The notes under the pieces were generated by a model. That model saw nothing but the letters and a program-made list of their open reading frames with translations, ran no database searches and was not told where the DNA came from. From Oscillospiraceae bacterium (GTDB lineage Bacteria > Bacillota > Clostridia > Oscillospirales > Oscillospiraceae): a DNA stretch of 64,000 nt. Below, one piece after another: positions 16,215-23,935 of the stretch; position 1 is the stretch's first letter, and every line of letters starts with the position of its first letter. Made by a program: the position numbers and the translations under genes. The stretch spans positions 124,001 through 188,000 of the forward strand of contig CAJTFN010000010.1 in NCBI GenBank assembly GCA_910575815.1, given 5' to 3'.

Positions 16215-17237
16215 ATGCAGTTCAATCTGGATTACTTTTACGGAAACGAAGCGGATCAGTTCCGCTTTTACCGGATGCCGAAGGCTCTCTTCGATGGTGA
16301 TCTCTCCCTGGAGGCCGCGACGCTCTACAGCCTGATGTTGGACCGGGTGGGGCTGTCCATTAAGAACGGCTGGATGGACAACCTGGGTCGGGTGTTCATC
16401 TACTTTGTCCAGAAGGACGTGCAGAAGTTCCTCCGCTGCGGGCACAACCGGGCCACCGCCTTTATGAGGGAGCTGGAGCGCTTCGGCCTCATCGAGCGCA
16501 AGCGCCAGGGCCTGGGCAAGCCCGCGAAAATCTACGTCAAGAATTTCTCAGGCTGCGAGAATGATGCTACTCCGCAAAACGAAACCAATGAGGCTGTGGA
16601 GCCGTCTCGGAATGAGGAAAAGGTTTCCACCGTTCAGAGAGAGGAAGCCTCCAACAAGGCTCTTTTTTCTGCGCCGGAGGAGGCGGTCAAGCCCGCCCGG
16701 ACCGGGCAGTCCAGATTGCCTCCTGCGGGCACTCTAGGCTGCCCGAATCGGGCACCTAATGAGACTGAGGAGAAAGAAACGGAGCTGATTGAAACCAATC
16801 GTATCCTCCCCCAGCCCCCTCGTGCTAAACGGAACCGTTCCCGGTGTGGCCGGAATCTGATGGATGAGATGGATTGGATCAGAGAGGAAATCCGGGAGAA
16901 CATCGACTATGAGGGACTGGTCTGGGACCACCCCTGCGACAGCGACATTTTTGACGGCTATGTGGAACTGATGACGGAGTCTGCCTGCTCATCCAGAGAA
17001 ACGGTCCGCATCTGCGGACAGGACTTGCCAGTCTCTGCTGTCCGCTCCCGCTTTTTGAAGTTAGGGCGGGAGCACGTCCTCTACGTTCGCGACTGCCTGT
17101 GCAATGTCACAGCAAAAATCGGAAACACCAAAGCCTACACCTTGGCGGCACTGTACAACGCCCCGGTGACCATGGAACAGTATTACGCAGCCCTGGTTAG
17201 CCGGGATATGACGAAGAATATGTATTTACAGGCATGA
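16215..17237 (+). CDS. repA: RepA_N-type replication initiator with DUF6017-like C-terminus
   Basis: 340 residues from ATG 16215 behind TAGGAGGTAATGTC. The N-terminal 110 residues (FRFYRMPKALF, ALFDGDLSLEAATLYSLMLDRVGLS, FVQKDVQKFL) match the RepA_N winged-helix initiator. A variable low-complexity middle (about 120-200) and a conserved C-terminal domain (about 215-340) follow. In ICEs such proteins allow replication of the excised circle, which aids maintenance. It closes the GC-rich block; base composition drops sharply just after its stop. Confidence 0.92.
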   Translation: MQFNLDYFYGNEADQFRFYRMPKALFDGDLSLEAATLYSLMLDRVGLSIKNGWMDNLGRVFIYFVQKDVQKFLRCGHNRATAFMRELERFGLIERKRQGLGKPAKIYVKNFSGCENDATPQNETNEAVEPSRNEEKVSTVQREEASNKALFSAPEEAVKPARTGQSRLPPAGTLGCPNRAPNETEEKETELIETNRILPQPPRAKRNRSRCGRNLMDEMDWIREEIRENIDYEGLVWDHPCDSDIFDGYVELMTESACSSRETVRICGQDLPVSAVRSRFLKLGREHVLYVRDCLCNVTAKIGNTKAYTLAALYNAPVTMEQYYAALVSRDMTKNMYLQA

Positions 17238-17242
17238 GCGTT

Positions 17243-17791
17243 TCACGGCTTCCATGAAATTCGTTGATTTTCCTTAAATTTCTTCTCTGCGCGTTTCTTG
17301 ATCTGGTTAATGTTTTGTCTGCTTACATGTAGGATTTCCGCTAGTTCGCTAACAGAATATCCTTTTTCATAAATAGCAGTTAAAATATCAATTTCCTTCT
17401 GTGTAAAGCTGCATTGAAATAATAGTAAAGATATTGAGGTTTCATCTTCTACTGCAGTTTGGGCATACAAAATATTTTTTTGCGCAGGGGTAAGATCTTC
17501 TATAGAAATCTTGCCAGGAATCTTTTCTATATTGGATTGAAGTCGTTTTAAATAAAATCGATATGTTGAACGCACAAGAAAATTGACAATTGCTCCATCA
17601 CTCGTATTATTCAATTTTTCAAACTTATATGTTTTAATTAATTCGATAAAATCTGTAATCAAATCATTTTCAGCATCTTCATATCCTAGTTTCCTTCCGT
17701 ATTTCCGCAATAGTTTGTAAAATTTTTGAATAAGAAATACCATTTCCTCTTGGCTTTCTTTCTGAGCGGAATGAATCAGGTCAATGAGCAT
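17243..17791 (-). CDS. TcdR/UviA/BotR-like alternative sigma factor
   Basis: 182 residues from ATG 17791, with GGGGAG at a good distance. Length and layout match the toxin/bacteriocin sigma subgroup: a region-2-like segment (AENDLITDFIELIKTYKFEK, about residues 41-60) and a C-terminal region-4 helix-turn-helix (YSVSELAEILHVSRQNINQIKKRAEKKF). Its own promoter at 17820-17848 is TTTACA-N17-CTCTTT, the form known for TcdR, which implies autoactivation. The same motif precedes three cargo genes in this island. It lies directly downstream of a TcdE-type holin. AT-rich and on the opposite strand to repA. Family assignment is by layout, promoter and neighbours; sequence identity is surely low. Confidence 0.8.
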   Translation of the reverse strand: MLIDLIHSAQKESQEEMVFLIQKFYKLLRKYGRKLGYEDAENDLITDFIELIKTYKFEKLNNTSDGAIVNFLVRSTYRFYLKRLQSNIEKIPGKISIEDLTPAQKNILYAQTAVEDETSISLLLFQCSFTQKEIDILTAIYEKGYSVSELAEILHVSRQNINQIKKRAEKKFKENQRISWKP

Positions 17792-17819
17792 AAAACTCGC
17801 TCCCCTACCTTTTCGAGTA

Positions 17820-17848
17820 AAAGAGCAAATTTTGAGATAAAGTGTAAA
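17820..17848 (-). promoter_or_regulatory. TcdR-type promoter of the sigma factor gene
   Basis: Minus strand: TTTACA (17848-17843), 17 nt, CTCTTT (17825-17820). It exactly matches the -35 and -10 described for TcdR-dependent promoters and lies 28 nt before the start codon. Confidence 0.75.
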
Positions 17849-17958
17849 CTATGCCAATGGCCTGAAAATACCCCTTCTATAGTTAAAATACATTCGGGTG
17901 TAAAGAACGCAACACGCTAATGAATATGAATGTTAAGAAAACCGAATGAATTATCCAG

Positions 17959-18333
17959 TTATTTCAAATTTTTATCTTTAAAAGCTTTTATATATGTAGA
18001 GAGCTTTTCCGGGAAGGGGATACCAATCTTTGCTGCATTTTCCAAAATGCTAATTGTTTCGTTAGCACAGTAAAAAAGAATGGTAACTGCTTCTATCGCG
18101 GTTCCTGCTGGTAAAAAGTATCGATCTACGATACTACTTAAGGAAACGAGGGCAAAAACCATAACCTTATTTGCGATTCCCTTCATTCCAATAGAACTGG
18201 ATAATTTCTTTTTTCGCACTGCAACACATATACCCGTGATATAATCCAGTGAAACTAGCAAAATCAATGCGTGTAAAATATTCCGATTATGGTCTCCAAA
18301 CAGCAGAGAAATTGTTGCACCTAAAATATGCAT
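17959..18333 (-). CDS. TcdE/UtxA-type phage holin (holin_4 family)
   Basis: 124 residues from ATG 18333 with AAAGGAGT upstream on the minus strand; an earlier start at 18360 has no ribosome site. Three hydrophobic segments (about residues 18-36, 58-75, 84-100) and the conserved block LDYITGICVAVRKKKLSSSIGMKGIANK followed by AIEAVTILFYCANETISILENAAKIGIPFPEKL identify the family that includes TcdE of the C. difficile toxin locus. It should form inner-membrane holes or mediate non-lytic release of cargo. No phage structural genes are nearby. It lies between the sigma gene and the unknown cargo gene, all on the minus strand. Confidence 0.9.
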   Translation of the reverse strand: MHILGATISLLFGDHNRNILHALILLVSLDYITGICVAVRKKKLSSSIGMKGIANKVMVFALVSLSSIVDRYFLPAGTAIEAVTILFYCANETISILENAAKIGIPFPEKLSTYIKAFKDKNLK

Positions 18334-18400
18334 AGTTTTAAACTCCTTTATCAATGTCAAGTCTTTGGTTGCATATGTGCCATGTAGTTGTTATTCTGTA

Positions 18401-18428
18401 ATAGAGTGATATCAACTGAACCTGTCAA
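18401..18428 (-). promoter_or_regulatory. Possible separate promoter of the holin gene
   Basis: Minus strand TTGACA (18428-18423), 16 nt, CTCTAT (18406-18401), or 17 nt to TCTATT. It is a hybrid between the sigma-A and TcdR-type patterns, so either polymerase form might read it. Weak. Confidence 0.35.
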
Positions 18429-18448
18429 CAAGTCCTACATAATGATGC

Positions 18449-18479
18449 TGACAGGCTCTGCATGGAGCCTGCCAGCATA
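18449..18479. terminator. Hairpin between the cargo gene and the holin gene
   Basis: GCTGGCAGGCTC pairs with GAGCCTGTCAGC around a 6-nt loop on the minus strand just after the cargo stop. There is no clear T-run, so it may be a leaky terminator or a processing site setting the cargo-to-holin ratio. Confidence 0.55.
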
Positions 18480-18503
18480 AAGCGCCTATCGGCACCGAGA
18501 GAT

Positions 18504-19490
18504 TTACAGCATTGGATGGGTTGCAGTATCGTGGTAGATATGGCAATAGTCCTGGTTCGCGGCGCTGACAGAAGTTGTTAGAGTCGATACCATCAGCGTT
18601 TTAATGTTCTCAATCTGGGAAGCATAGGAGTGCTGAATCTTGGTGGCATCCCAAGTTGCAGAACCTAATTTCAGCGCATCAATGACTGCGCTCAGTGCAG
18701 ATCGGTCTGCGACGTCGTTTTCTCCATTTCCAGTCAGCGGGATCAAAGACATGAATCGGTAAAACTGAACAACAGGCTTGTTGTTACTGCGCTGGTGCAT
18801 GGTTCCCTTCACTGCGTTAAAGGCAATCGTTCCAGTCATACTGCCGCAGGTGTAAGTAAAACGTACATAGTCACGTTCCGTGTAAACACCCGCTTCCAAT
18901 TTCAGAGTAACGGTCCCATTTGCAGGCAGCATAGTTCCTGTTTCATGGTTGTTGGTTTTGACCACCATATTACCTGTATGGTAATATTCCACATTGGGGT
19001 TCAGAACAAACTGGTTATTCTTATCATCATAAACATTTTTGCCATAGACATAAGGATACCAGCCGTTTCCATCATTTGCGAGTCCCACATCGAAAAAACG
19101 AAATGTGGTTCCTTTGCAAAGAACACCCATACTCACATAGGCCCGGCGCTTTCCGCTTACATTTGCCACAGAACACTTGGACAGAGGAATACTACAACTG
19201 GCTTCTACATAGCCTGCATTTTCAAATGCATAGGCGTAATAATAGCCACCTTGATTTGGATTTGTTCTCCCTCGCACAAAATTGTTGAAATTAGAAGTGC
19301 CATTTGTGGCAGTCCTCGTCTTCAATAAATTTAGACCAACCTTGCAGTCACTCAGATGTGCTGTTCCGCTTTTGCTGTGATCAATGACATCGGAAATAAT
19401 CCCAGAAGCCTTACTTGAGCTAATAATAGCGGCGGTGACATTGTATTCCCCGTCCGCATCCTTGATTCCGATTACTTTTGCGGTTGCCAT
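18504..19490 (-). CDS. Unrecognised 328-aa candidate export cargo without signal peptide
   Basis: 328 residues from ATG 19490, preceded by AAAAGGAGAATTTT. It starts MATAKVIGIKDADGEYNVTA, with no signal peptide or membrane segment. Residues about 1-240 are rich in Gly, Asn, Tyr, Thr and alternating hydrophobics, as in beta-sandwich or jelly-roll folds. Residues about 255-328 look helical (SALSAVIDALKLGS and SQIENIKTLMVSTLTTSV). Five Cys are scattered. It is transcribed from a TTTACA-N17-CTCCTT promoter and lies immediately upstream of the holin and sigma genes. I recognise no family. The context suggests an exported effector, adhesin or toxin-like protein; the function is not inferable from sequence alone. 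Confidence 0.8.
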   Translation of the reverse strand: MATAKVIGIKDADGEYNVTAAIISSSKASGIISDVIDHSKSGTAHLSDCKVGLNLLKTRTATNGTSNFNNFVRGRTNPNQGGYYYAYAFENAGYVEASCSIPLSKCSVANVSGKRRAYVSMGVLCKGTTFRFFDVGLANDGNGWYPYVYGKNVYDDKNNQFVLNPNVEYYHTGNMVVKTNNHETGTMLPANGTVTLKLEAGVYTERDYVRFTYTCGSMTGTIAFNAVKGTMHQRSNNKPVVQFYRFMSLIPLTGNGENDVADRSALSAVIDALKLGSATWDATKIQHSYASQIENIKTLMVSTLTTSVSAANQDYCHIYHDTATHPML

Positions 19491-19491
19491 A

Positions 19492-19547
19492 AAATTCTCC
19501 TTTTCACATTTTGTAGTAAGTGACGTCACACAAAATAAGGAGAATTT
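19492..19547. promoter_or_regulatory. Symmetrical operator-like repeat between divergent cargo and SLH genes
   Basis: Perfect 11-bp arms at 19492-19502 and 19537-19547 (AAATTCTCCTT/AAGGAGAATTT) centre on the palindrome GTGACGTCAC at 19520-19529. One arm contains the cargo gene's ribosome site and the other its -10 element. The palindrome falls at the expected transcription start. Confidence 0.6.
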
Positions 19548-19565
19548 GAAAGCCTATACTGTAAA
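19537..19565 (-). promoter_or_regulatory. TcdR-type promoter of the 328-aa cargo gene
   Basis: Minus strand TTTACA (19565-19560), 17 nt, CTCCTT (19542-19537). It has five of six matches to the TcdR -10 and the same spacing as the sigma gene's promoter. Confidence 0.65.
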
Positions 19566-19586
19566 CCAGAAAGGAACGAATTTTTT

Positions 19587-20663
19587 ATGAAAAAAATGAT
19601 CATCTTTACCTTGTACCTGCTCAGTGTTCTGACTTGTTTTATGGCGGTACCAGTTCAAGCGGCAGAACCAACGCCTGTCTTTGTCCGTGAAATTGCCGAG
19701 GCTACTGACCGCCACATAATTTCTCAATCCTTTTTGAATGGCATTGACAACTACCAGCGCCCAATCAGCCGGGGCGAGTTTGCACTCTTATCCACTAACG
19801 CTGTTGCTGCTTTTTATGGTTTCCCTAGCGCCTCTGCGTCGTTTTATGAGAGTTACTTTACACATCATACTGATGCCACCGGGCAACCGTATGATCTCCA
19901 TCAATACCATGATTGGCCTGACGGCAGGGGAGTTGGAGAGGTTTGGAACTATATTTTGCGTTACGAATACCGTCCTTTTTCAGATGTCTTAAGCAACAGT
20001 GAAGTAGATACCCAAATACGTGCCGCTCAATTGATGGGGTTGATAAGAGGGCGGAAAAATGGAGGCTATGACCCAGATAGTTGGATATCTCGGGAGGAGG
20101 CAGCCGTCATGTTAGCTCGAATCATACACCTCTATGGCCCACAAATGGAAAATCGTCAGCCTACTTTTTATTCGGATGCTAAGAAAATTGGCGAATGGGC
20201 AACACTGTATGTGAACATAGCCAGTAATGCAGGCATTATGAACGGAAAAGCTGATGGGGGATTTCATCCCCAGGATTTATACACAATTGAACAGAGCATT
20301 GTAACATTTAATCGCATGTTTGATCTTCTGCAAAACGCTTTGGAGCCCCTATGTGGATTTGATATTTCTGTGGATCAGGCATACTCGAATGTGCTCCCAG
20401 CATTTCTATACTACAAGGAGCGTTTAGGCCCCTTTGCTATTGTGTGTACAGAGGAAGGGGATCCTATGCACCCAGAGGATCGGATATTGCTTTTTGCAAA
20501 AATTTCGGAGAAAGGAGGTGTCATATACGCTTCTACAGGCTATTTTGTCCCAGAAAATTTCTGTTGGAATACTGAAGCGCAGAGGTTGTATTTTCAGGAC
20601 GCATCTAGCAATAAAGCTTTTTATTTGGACGCTGCTACGATGGAGGTTGTTTCAAGCGTATAG
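19587..20663 (+). CDS. Secreted SLH-domain surface protein
   Basis: 358 residues from ATG 19587 with AAAGGAAC upstream. A signal peptide is clear (residues 1-25, ending VQAAEP). Three S-layer-homology repeats follow: around residues 30-75 (degenerate, ISRGEFA), 125-185 (FSDVLSN ... GYDPDSWISREEAAVMLARI) and 190-240 (FYSDAKKIGEWATLYVNIASNAGIMNGKADGGF). The last 100 residues form a separate small domain. SLH repeats tether proteins to pyruvylated wall polymers. It is divergent from the cargo gene and shares its 96-bp regulatory gap. No TTTACA motif drives it. Confidence 0.9.
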   Translation: MKKMIIFTLYLLSVLTCFMAVPVQAAEPTPVFVREIAEATDRHIISQSFLNGIDNYQRPISRGEFALLSTNAVAAFYGFPSASASFYESYFTHHTDATGQPYDLHQYHDWPDGRGVGEVWNYILRYEYRPFSDVLSNSEVDTQIRAAQLMGLIRGRKNGGYDPDSWISREEAAVMLARIIHLYGPQMENRQPTFYSDAKKIGEWATLYVNIASNAGIMNGKADGGFHPQDLYTIEQSIVTFNRMFDLLQNALEPLCGFDISVDQAYSNVLPAFLYYKERLGPFAIVCTEEGDPMHPEDRILLFAKISEKGGVIYASTGYFVPENFCWNTEAQRLYFQDASSNKAFYLDAATMEVVSSV

Positions 20664-20683
20664 CAGAAACCTCCTTATGGTAA

Positions 20684-20726
20684 AGAAGGCCGCTGTGTTC
20701 GGATGTGAACACGGCGGCCTTCTTTA
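20684..20726 (+). terminator. Intrinsic terminator after the SLH gene
   Basis: AGAAGGCCGC and GCGGCCTTCT with an inner GTGTTC/GAACAC stem, ending in TCTTTATT. It may serve both the SLH gene and the convergent small secreted protein gene. Confidence 0.8.
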
Positions 20727-20766
20727 TTATCGTATATTGAATAAATTACTTGGGCAGAGAACATAA

Positions 20767-21183
20767 TTAATATGATACCGTTGGACTATAAGCAGTTCCG
20801 TGGTCAACTTCAGTTCCATTGGAATCGTATACTCTCGCAGTCACAACAACCTGATAGGCAGCACCGGAGCGAACATACCACGATTTTGTCATAGATGCTG
20901 TCATTTGCCCAGATGTAGACCAGCTCTTTACGATAGTTCCGTCAGTGTTTTGCAATTTACAGTCCAACTCAATGCTATAGTCTGGTGAGGCGGTTCTGCA
21001 ACTAGCACTACAAGTAGCTTTCCCAGAGCTGTCGATGGTTAGATCGGCTTTGAGCGTTCTAATAACCTCATAGTGTGGCATAATACCCGAATCCCCTGGG
21101 GCGCTAATTGCAGATGCACTCATTGCACTAAACAATAAAACTGCGATTAAACATGCCCCTAATGGTTTGAATACCTTTTTCAT
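20767..21183 (-). CDS. Small secreted protein downstream of an ECF sigma/anti-sigma pair
   Basis: 138 residues from ATG 21183 with GGAGGT on the minus strand. Signal peptide residues 1-27 (ALLFSAMSASA-type cleavage region). The mature protein (about 110 residues) is Ser/Thr-rich with alternating strands (KADLTIDSSGKATCSASC, QVVVTARVYDSNGTEV), consistent with a single immunoglobulin-like beta domain with three Cys. It follows the anti-sigma gene on the same strand with a 75-nt gap, so it may be a target or sensor of that system. No family recognised. Confidence 0.8.
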   Translation of the reverse strand: MKKVFKPLGACLIAVLLFSAMSASAISAPGDSGIMPHYEVIRTLKADLTIDSSGKATCSASCRTASPDYSIELDCKLQNTDGTIVKSWSTSGQMTASMTKSWYVRSGAAYQVVVTARVYDSNGTEVDHGTAYSPTVSY

Positions 21184-21257
21184 GAGTAAATACCTCCAAA
21201 AAATGTTTTTGGGCTAACCACCCTGTTAAAGGAAACACATAATTCCAGAAATGCAAC

Positions 21258-22016
21258 CTAAAAAAACAAAATATTTTCCAAGATTTTTATGCCGGTATCT
21301 GAAGGAATTTCCTTGGAGAGAAGTACACTCACTAAGCAACTTTTTTGCTTGTTTAGCAAAACCATATTTGTAGTATTATCTTTGACGACGCTAAGCACAG
21401 GATATCCGTTAACTTCAAAGTTTTCCACACTATCTGCGTCTTCAGTGTCTATTTGGTAAGTAGCCGTGCCCGGAGTATATTCAACTGAGATATAAGCACC
21501 TTCACCATTTTCAAAGCTCGCTATAGAGTTATAGGTATTATTTAAGCAGAAAAAACCGTCAGGCAGCCACCCTATATGAACTTTGCTAAAAAATTTATCA
21601 TCTGAGCCGTTACGGTTGCTAGTTCCACCATTGTCTTCAATTACAGGTTGCATATGAAACTCCGTGTAGCTCTCGCTAACTGTAATGAGCCAATTAGCAG
21701 TTGTTAACCGCAAATCCTCCGAAACCGCAAGGGCCGACGTAAATAGTAGGGAGATAACAGCCAGCAAAAACGCTGATTGGTTTATGACCCTTCTTGTTTT
21801 CTGTAGACTCCTATGCCACCGTTGTTTAGCAAAGTAATGATTGATAGTCTGAATGCATCTGCGGTCTACCGGCTCTGGCACAGCGGCAGCAGGGTTGGCC
21901 TTCAATTCCTGGTTGAGTTGTTCCAACTTTTCACCCTCCATCTGTGCCACTTCATCCATTATAAGGGCAAAATATGCGTCTTCATACGCTTCTATCAATT
22001 CTTCACGTCTGGTCAT
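21258..22016 (-). CDS. Membrane anti-sigma factor (DUF4367-type sensor domain)
   Basis: 252 residues from ATG 22016. A cytoplasmic N-terminus of about 95 residues would bind the sigma factor, one membrane segment follows (about residues 99-117, SAFLLAVISLLFTSALAV), and the outside part carries the pattern of DUF4367 domains (WLPDGFF, then VNGYPVLSVV and the ILENILFF end). Its start codon lies inside the last codons of the ECF sigma gene, giving a 14-nt overlap and translational coupling. The family holds its sigma inactive until an external signal arrives. Confidence 0.85.
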   Translation of the reverse strand: MTRREELIEAYEDAYFALIMDEVAQMEGEKLEQLNQELKANPAAAVPEPVDRRCIQTINHYFAKQRWHRSLQKTRRVINQSAFLLAVISLLFTSALAVSEDLRLTTANWLITVSESYTEFHMQPVIEDNGGTSNRNGSDDKFFSKVHIGWLPDGFFCLNNTYNSIASFENGEGAYISVEYTPGTATYQIDTEDADSVENFEVNGYPVLSVVKDNTTNMVLLNKQKSCLVSVLLSKEIPSDTGIKILENILFF

Positions 22017-22563
22017 GTTCTTGCTCTGCCTCCATTAACTCTATAATTTTCCGCCTTACGCGGGTTAGTCGCATTCGCACACTGTTTTTCTGACAATGGA
22101 GCCAAGAAGCAATTTCATCATTACTTTTGTCGAGAAAATATTTCTTGTATAAAAGCTCCCTATCTTCCTCAGAAAGACTATTCCACGCACTTTGCAAAGC
22201 TCTCCAGTATTCTTTTTGCTCTAACTGGTATTCAGGGTTCTCCTCGAAAGATTCCCTCTGCGTAAAACCCTCATCATCCAAAGGTTGAATATACCGTTCC
22301 ACTACACGTTGATGTTTTCGCAGGTTGATCGCGGTATTCTTGACGGTAGCTGTGATATACAGATACTGCCCACGTTCGGTTAATTCTCGTAGTTTTGCTA
22401 CTTTGCCACATAAATTTTCTATAGCGTCCTGTAGAATATCCTCACAGTCGTGGGGATCAGAGATATATCGCATGACGGTTGCGTACATTATCCGGTGGTA
22501 TTTTTCGTAAAGTGCGTTCATAAATTGCTGATCATCAACATTGAAACTATGTGCTGTAAACAC
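22003..22563 (-). CDS. ECF-type sigma factor
   Basis: 186 residues from ATG 22563. Region 2 is visible at about residues 20-85 (HRIMYATVMRYISDPHDCEDILQDAIENL) and region 4 at about 125-175 (LSEEDRELLYKKYFLDKSNDEIASWLHCQKNSVRMRLTRVRRKI). It overlaps the anti-sigma gene and so forms a classical sigma/anti-sigma unit, probably transcribing itself and the small secreted protein gene. A 258-bp AT-rich divergent gap separates it from an XRE regulator. Confidence 0.92.
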   Translation of the reverse strand: MFTAHSFNVDDQQFMNALYEKYHRIMYATVMRYISDPHDCEDILQDAIENLCGKVAKLRELTERGQYLYITATVKNTAINLRKHQRVVERYIQPLDDEGFTQRESFEENPEYQLEQKEYWRALQSAWNSLSEEDRELLYKKYFLDKSNDEIASWLHCQKNSVRMRLTRVRRKIIELMEAEQEHDQT

Positions 22564-22821
22564 AATTATTTACTGTCCCTCCCCACCTGTTCGATTTTGC
22601 CTGTTTAATTATAAGGAACACAACAAGTCTTCATCTGCAACCTAGCAAGTAAATTTTGCAGAAATAAAAATGATAATGAAGGCCAATATTTCCTAAATAA
22701 AATACACGAAAAGTGTAGAAAAGTCAATATTTATAAGTATTCAACATAAATTGTGTAATTTGCGAGCATTATAAAGCAGAAATAGTATAATAACTTCAAC
22801 TGCTTTAAAGGAGCTCAATTC

Positions 22822-23199
22822 ATGAACAAATTTGGTGAAATTTTGTCGGAAATGCGAAGAGATAAAAAGTTGTCTCAAAAGGAGCTTGCTGCATTTTTTC
22901 ATATTTCAAGCAGTACGGTTTCAAGCTATGAAACTGGTGCCCATTTACCTAACGCAGAGCAAATCATTCAATTTGCCGAGTACTTCAAGGTTACAACAGA
23001 TTATATGCTCGGTCGCTCCTCATGCGATTTATCTCCAAGCACTTTATTAGAGCCGTATATCGAAGGATTCTTGATTCAAGATGTCATTTTAATGTTAAAG
23101 AAACTTCCATATGAACATCGTCAGGCATTAGTGCTTCTACTTGAAGAAATTAGTTTTGGAACTTCTATGCGAGCGCAAGCAAACCAGAAGGGCCGGTGA
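22822..23199 (+). CDS. XRE-family transcriptional regulator
   Basis: 125 residues from ATG 22822 with AAAGGAG upstream. Residues 6-62 form the Cro/CI helix-turn-helix (LSQKELAAFFHISSSTVSSYETGAHLP). The C-terminal 55 residues are helical and probably dimerise. It is followed after 6 nt by a second ECF-like sigma gene on the same strand, so the two are co-expressed. Whether it represses the island's other sigma genes is unknown. Confidence 0.9.
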   Translation: MNKFGEILSEMRRDKKLSQKELAAFFHISSSTVSSYETGAHLPNAEQIIQFAEYFKVTTDYMLGRSSCDLSPSTLLEPYIEGFLIQDVILMLKKLPYEHRQALVLLLEEISFGTSMRAQANQKGR

Positions 23200-23205
23200 T
23201 TTGAC

Positions 23206-23751
23206 ATGATCCCAATTATTATTTTAACAATTGAAAATGAAGATGATCGCGAGTTTATGATGCGACTTTATTTGCAATACCGTTCTTTACTTTATTCAGA
23301 AATAATTAAGGTTGTTAGAAATACATGGGATGCAGAAGATTTACTGCAAACGGTTACGGAGAAGCTTATCGATAGGCTACCCCTCCTTAAAAGGCTTGAT
23401 CATAAGGGACTCATCAATTATCTGATTACTGCAGCAAAACACACAGCGTATAATTTTTGTAGGGATAGCCGCCTTAATTCAATCATAGTGGATGATCAAA
23501 ATATGGACAGTGGTGAGCCTGCATTAGAGGACGATATAATAAGAAAAGAAAACTTAATATGTCTATCTCAAGTATGGGATAACCTTGACGAAAAAACTCA
23601 GTATTTACTATGTGCTAAATACATACTGCAAAAAAGCGGAAAAGAAATCGCCAAGGAACTGAACATGCCAGCTAATAACGTTCGAATGGCGATAGTACGC
23701 GCAAAACGCAAAGCATATCTAGCAATGCAAGAATGGAAGTCCCCTACATAA
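23206..23751 (+). CDS. Second ECF-like sigma factor
   Basis: 181 residues from ATG 23206; the ribosome site is weak, which suggests coupling to the XRE gene just upstream. Region 2 is at about 20-85 (RSLLYSEIIKVVRNTWDAEDLLQTVTEKL) and region 4 at about 125-172 (LDEKTQYLLCAKYILQKSGKEIAKELNMPANNVRMAIVRAKRKA). No anti-sigma gene is adjacent; an IS element begins 185 bp downstream and may have displaced or replaced one. This is the third sigma factor within 6.5 kb. Confidence 0.88.
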   Translation: MIPIIILTIENEDDREFMMRLYLQYRSLLYSEIIKVVRNTWDAEDLLQTVTEKLIDRLPLLKRLDHKGLINYLITAAKHTAYNFCRDSRLNSIIVDDQNMDSGEPALEDDIIRKENLICLSQVWDNLDEKTQYLLCAKYILQKSGKEIAKELNMPANNVRMAIVRAKRKAYLAMQEWKSPT

Positions 23752-23935
23752 TGTTTGTTTGCGTGAGCCTTTAGCCAGCTTAATAGGCGCATAGAGTACG
23801 TAACTGTTTCATCGAACTCCAGATGAGATGGAAAAATAGATCGCAGGTGTCAAAGGGTATACCTGGACAGCCTTATGTGGAACAGTTCAGGCACTGCCTT
23901 TGACATATAGGAATCATAACCACTGGCCATTCCTA
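23752..23935. other. Non-coding gap with an inverted repeat before the IS
   Basis: No gene is seen. TGTCAAAGG and CCTTTGACA are inverted about 60 bp apart. It may be the terminator region of the sigma gene. Confidence 0.4.
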
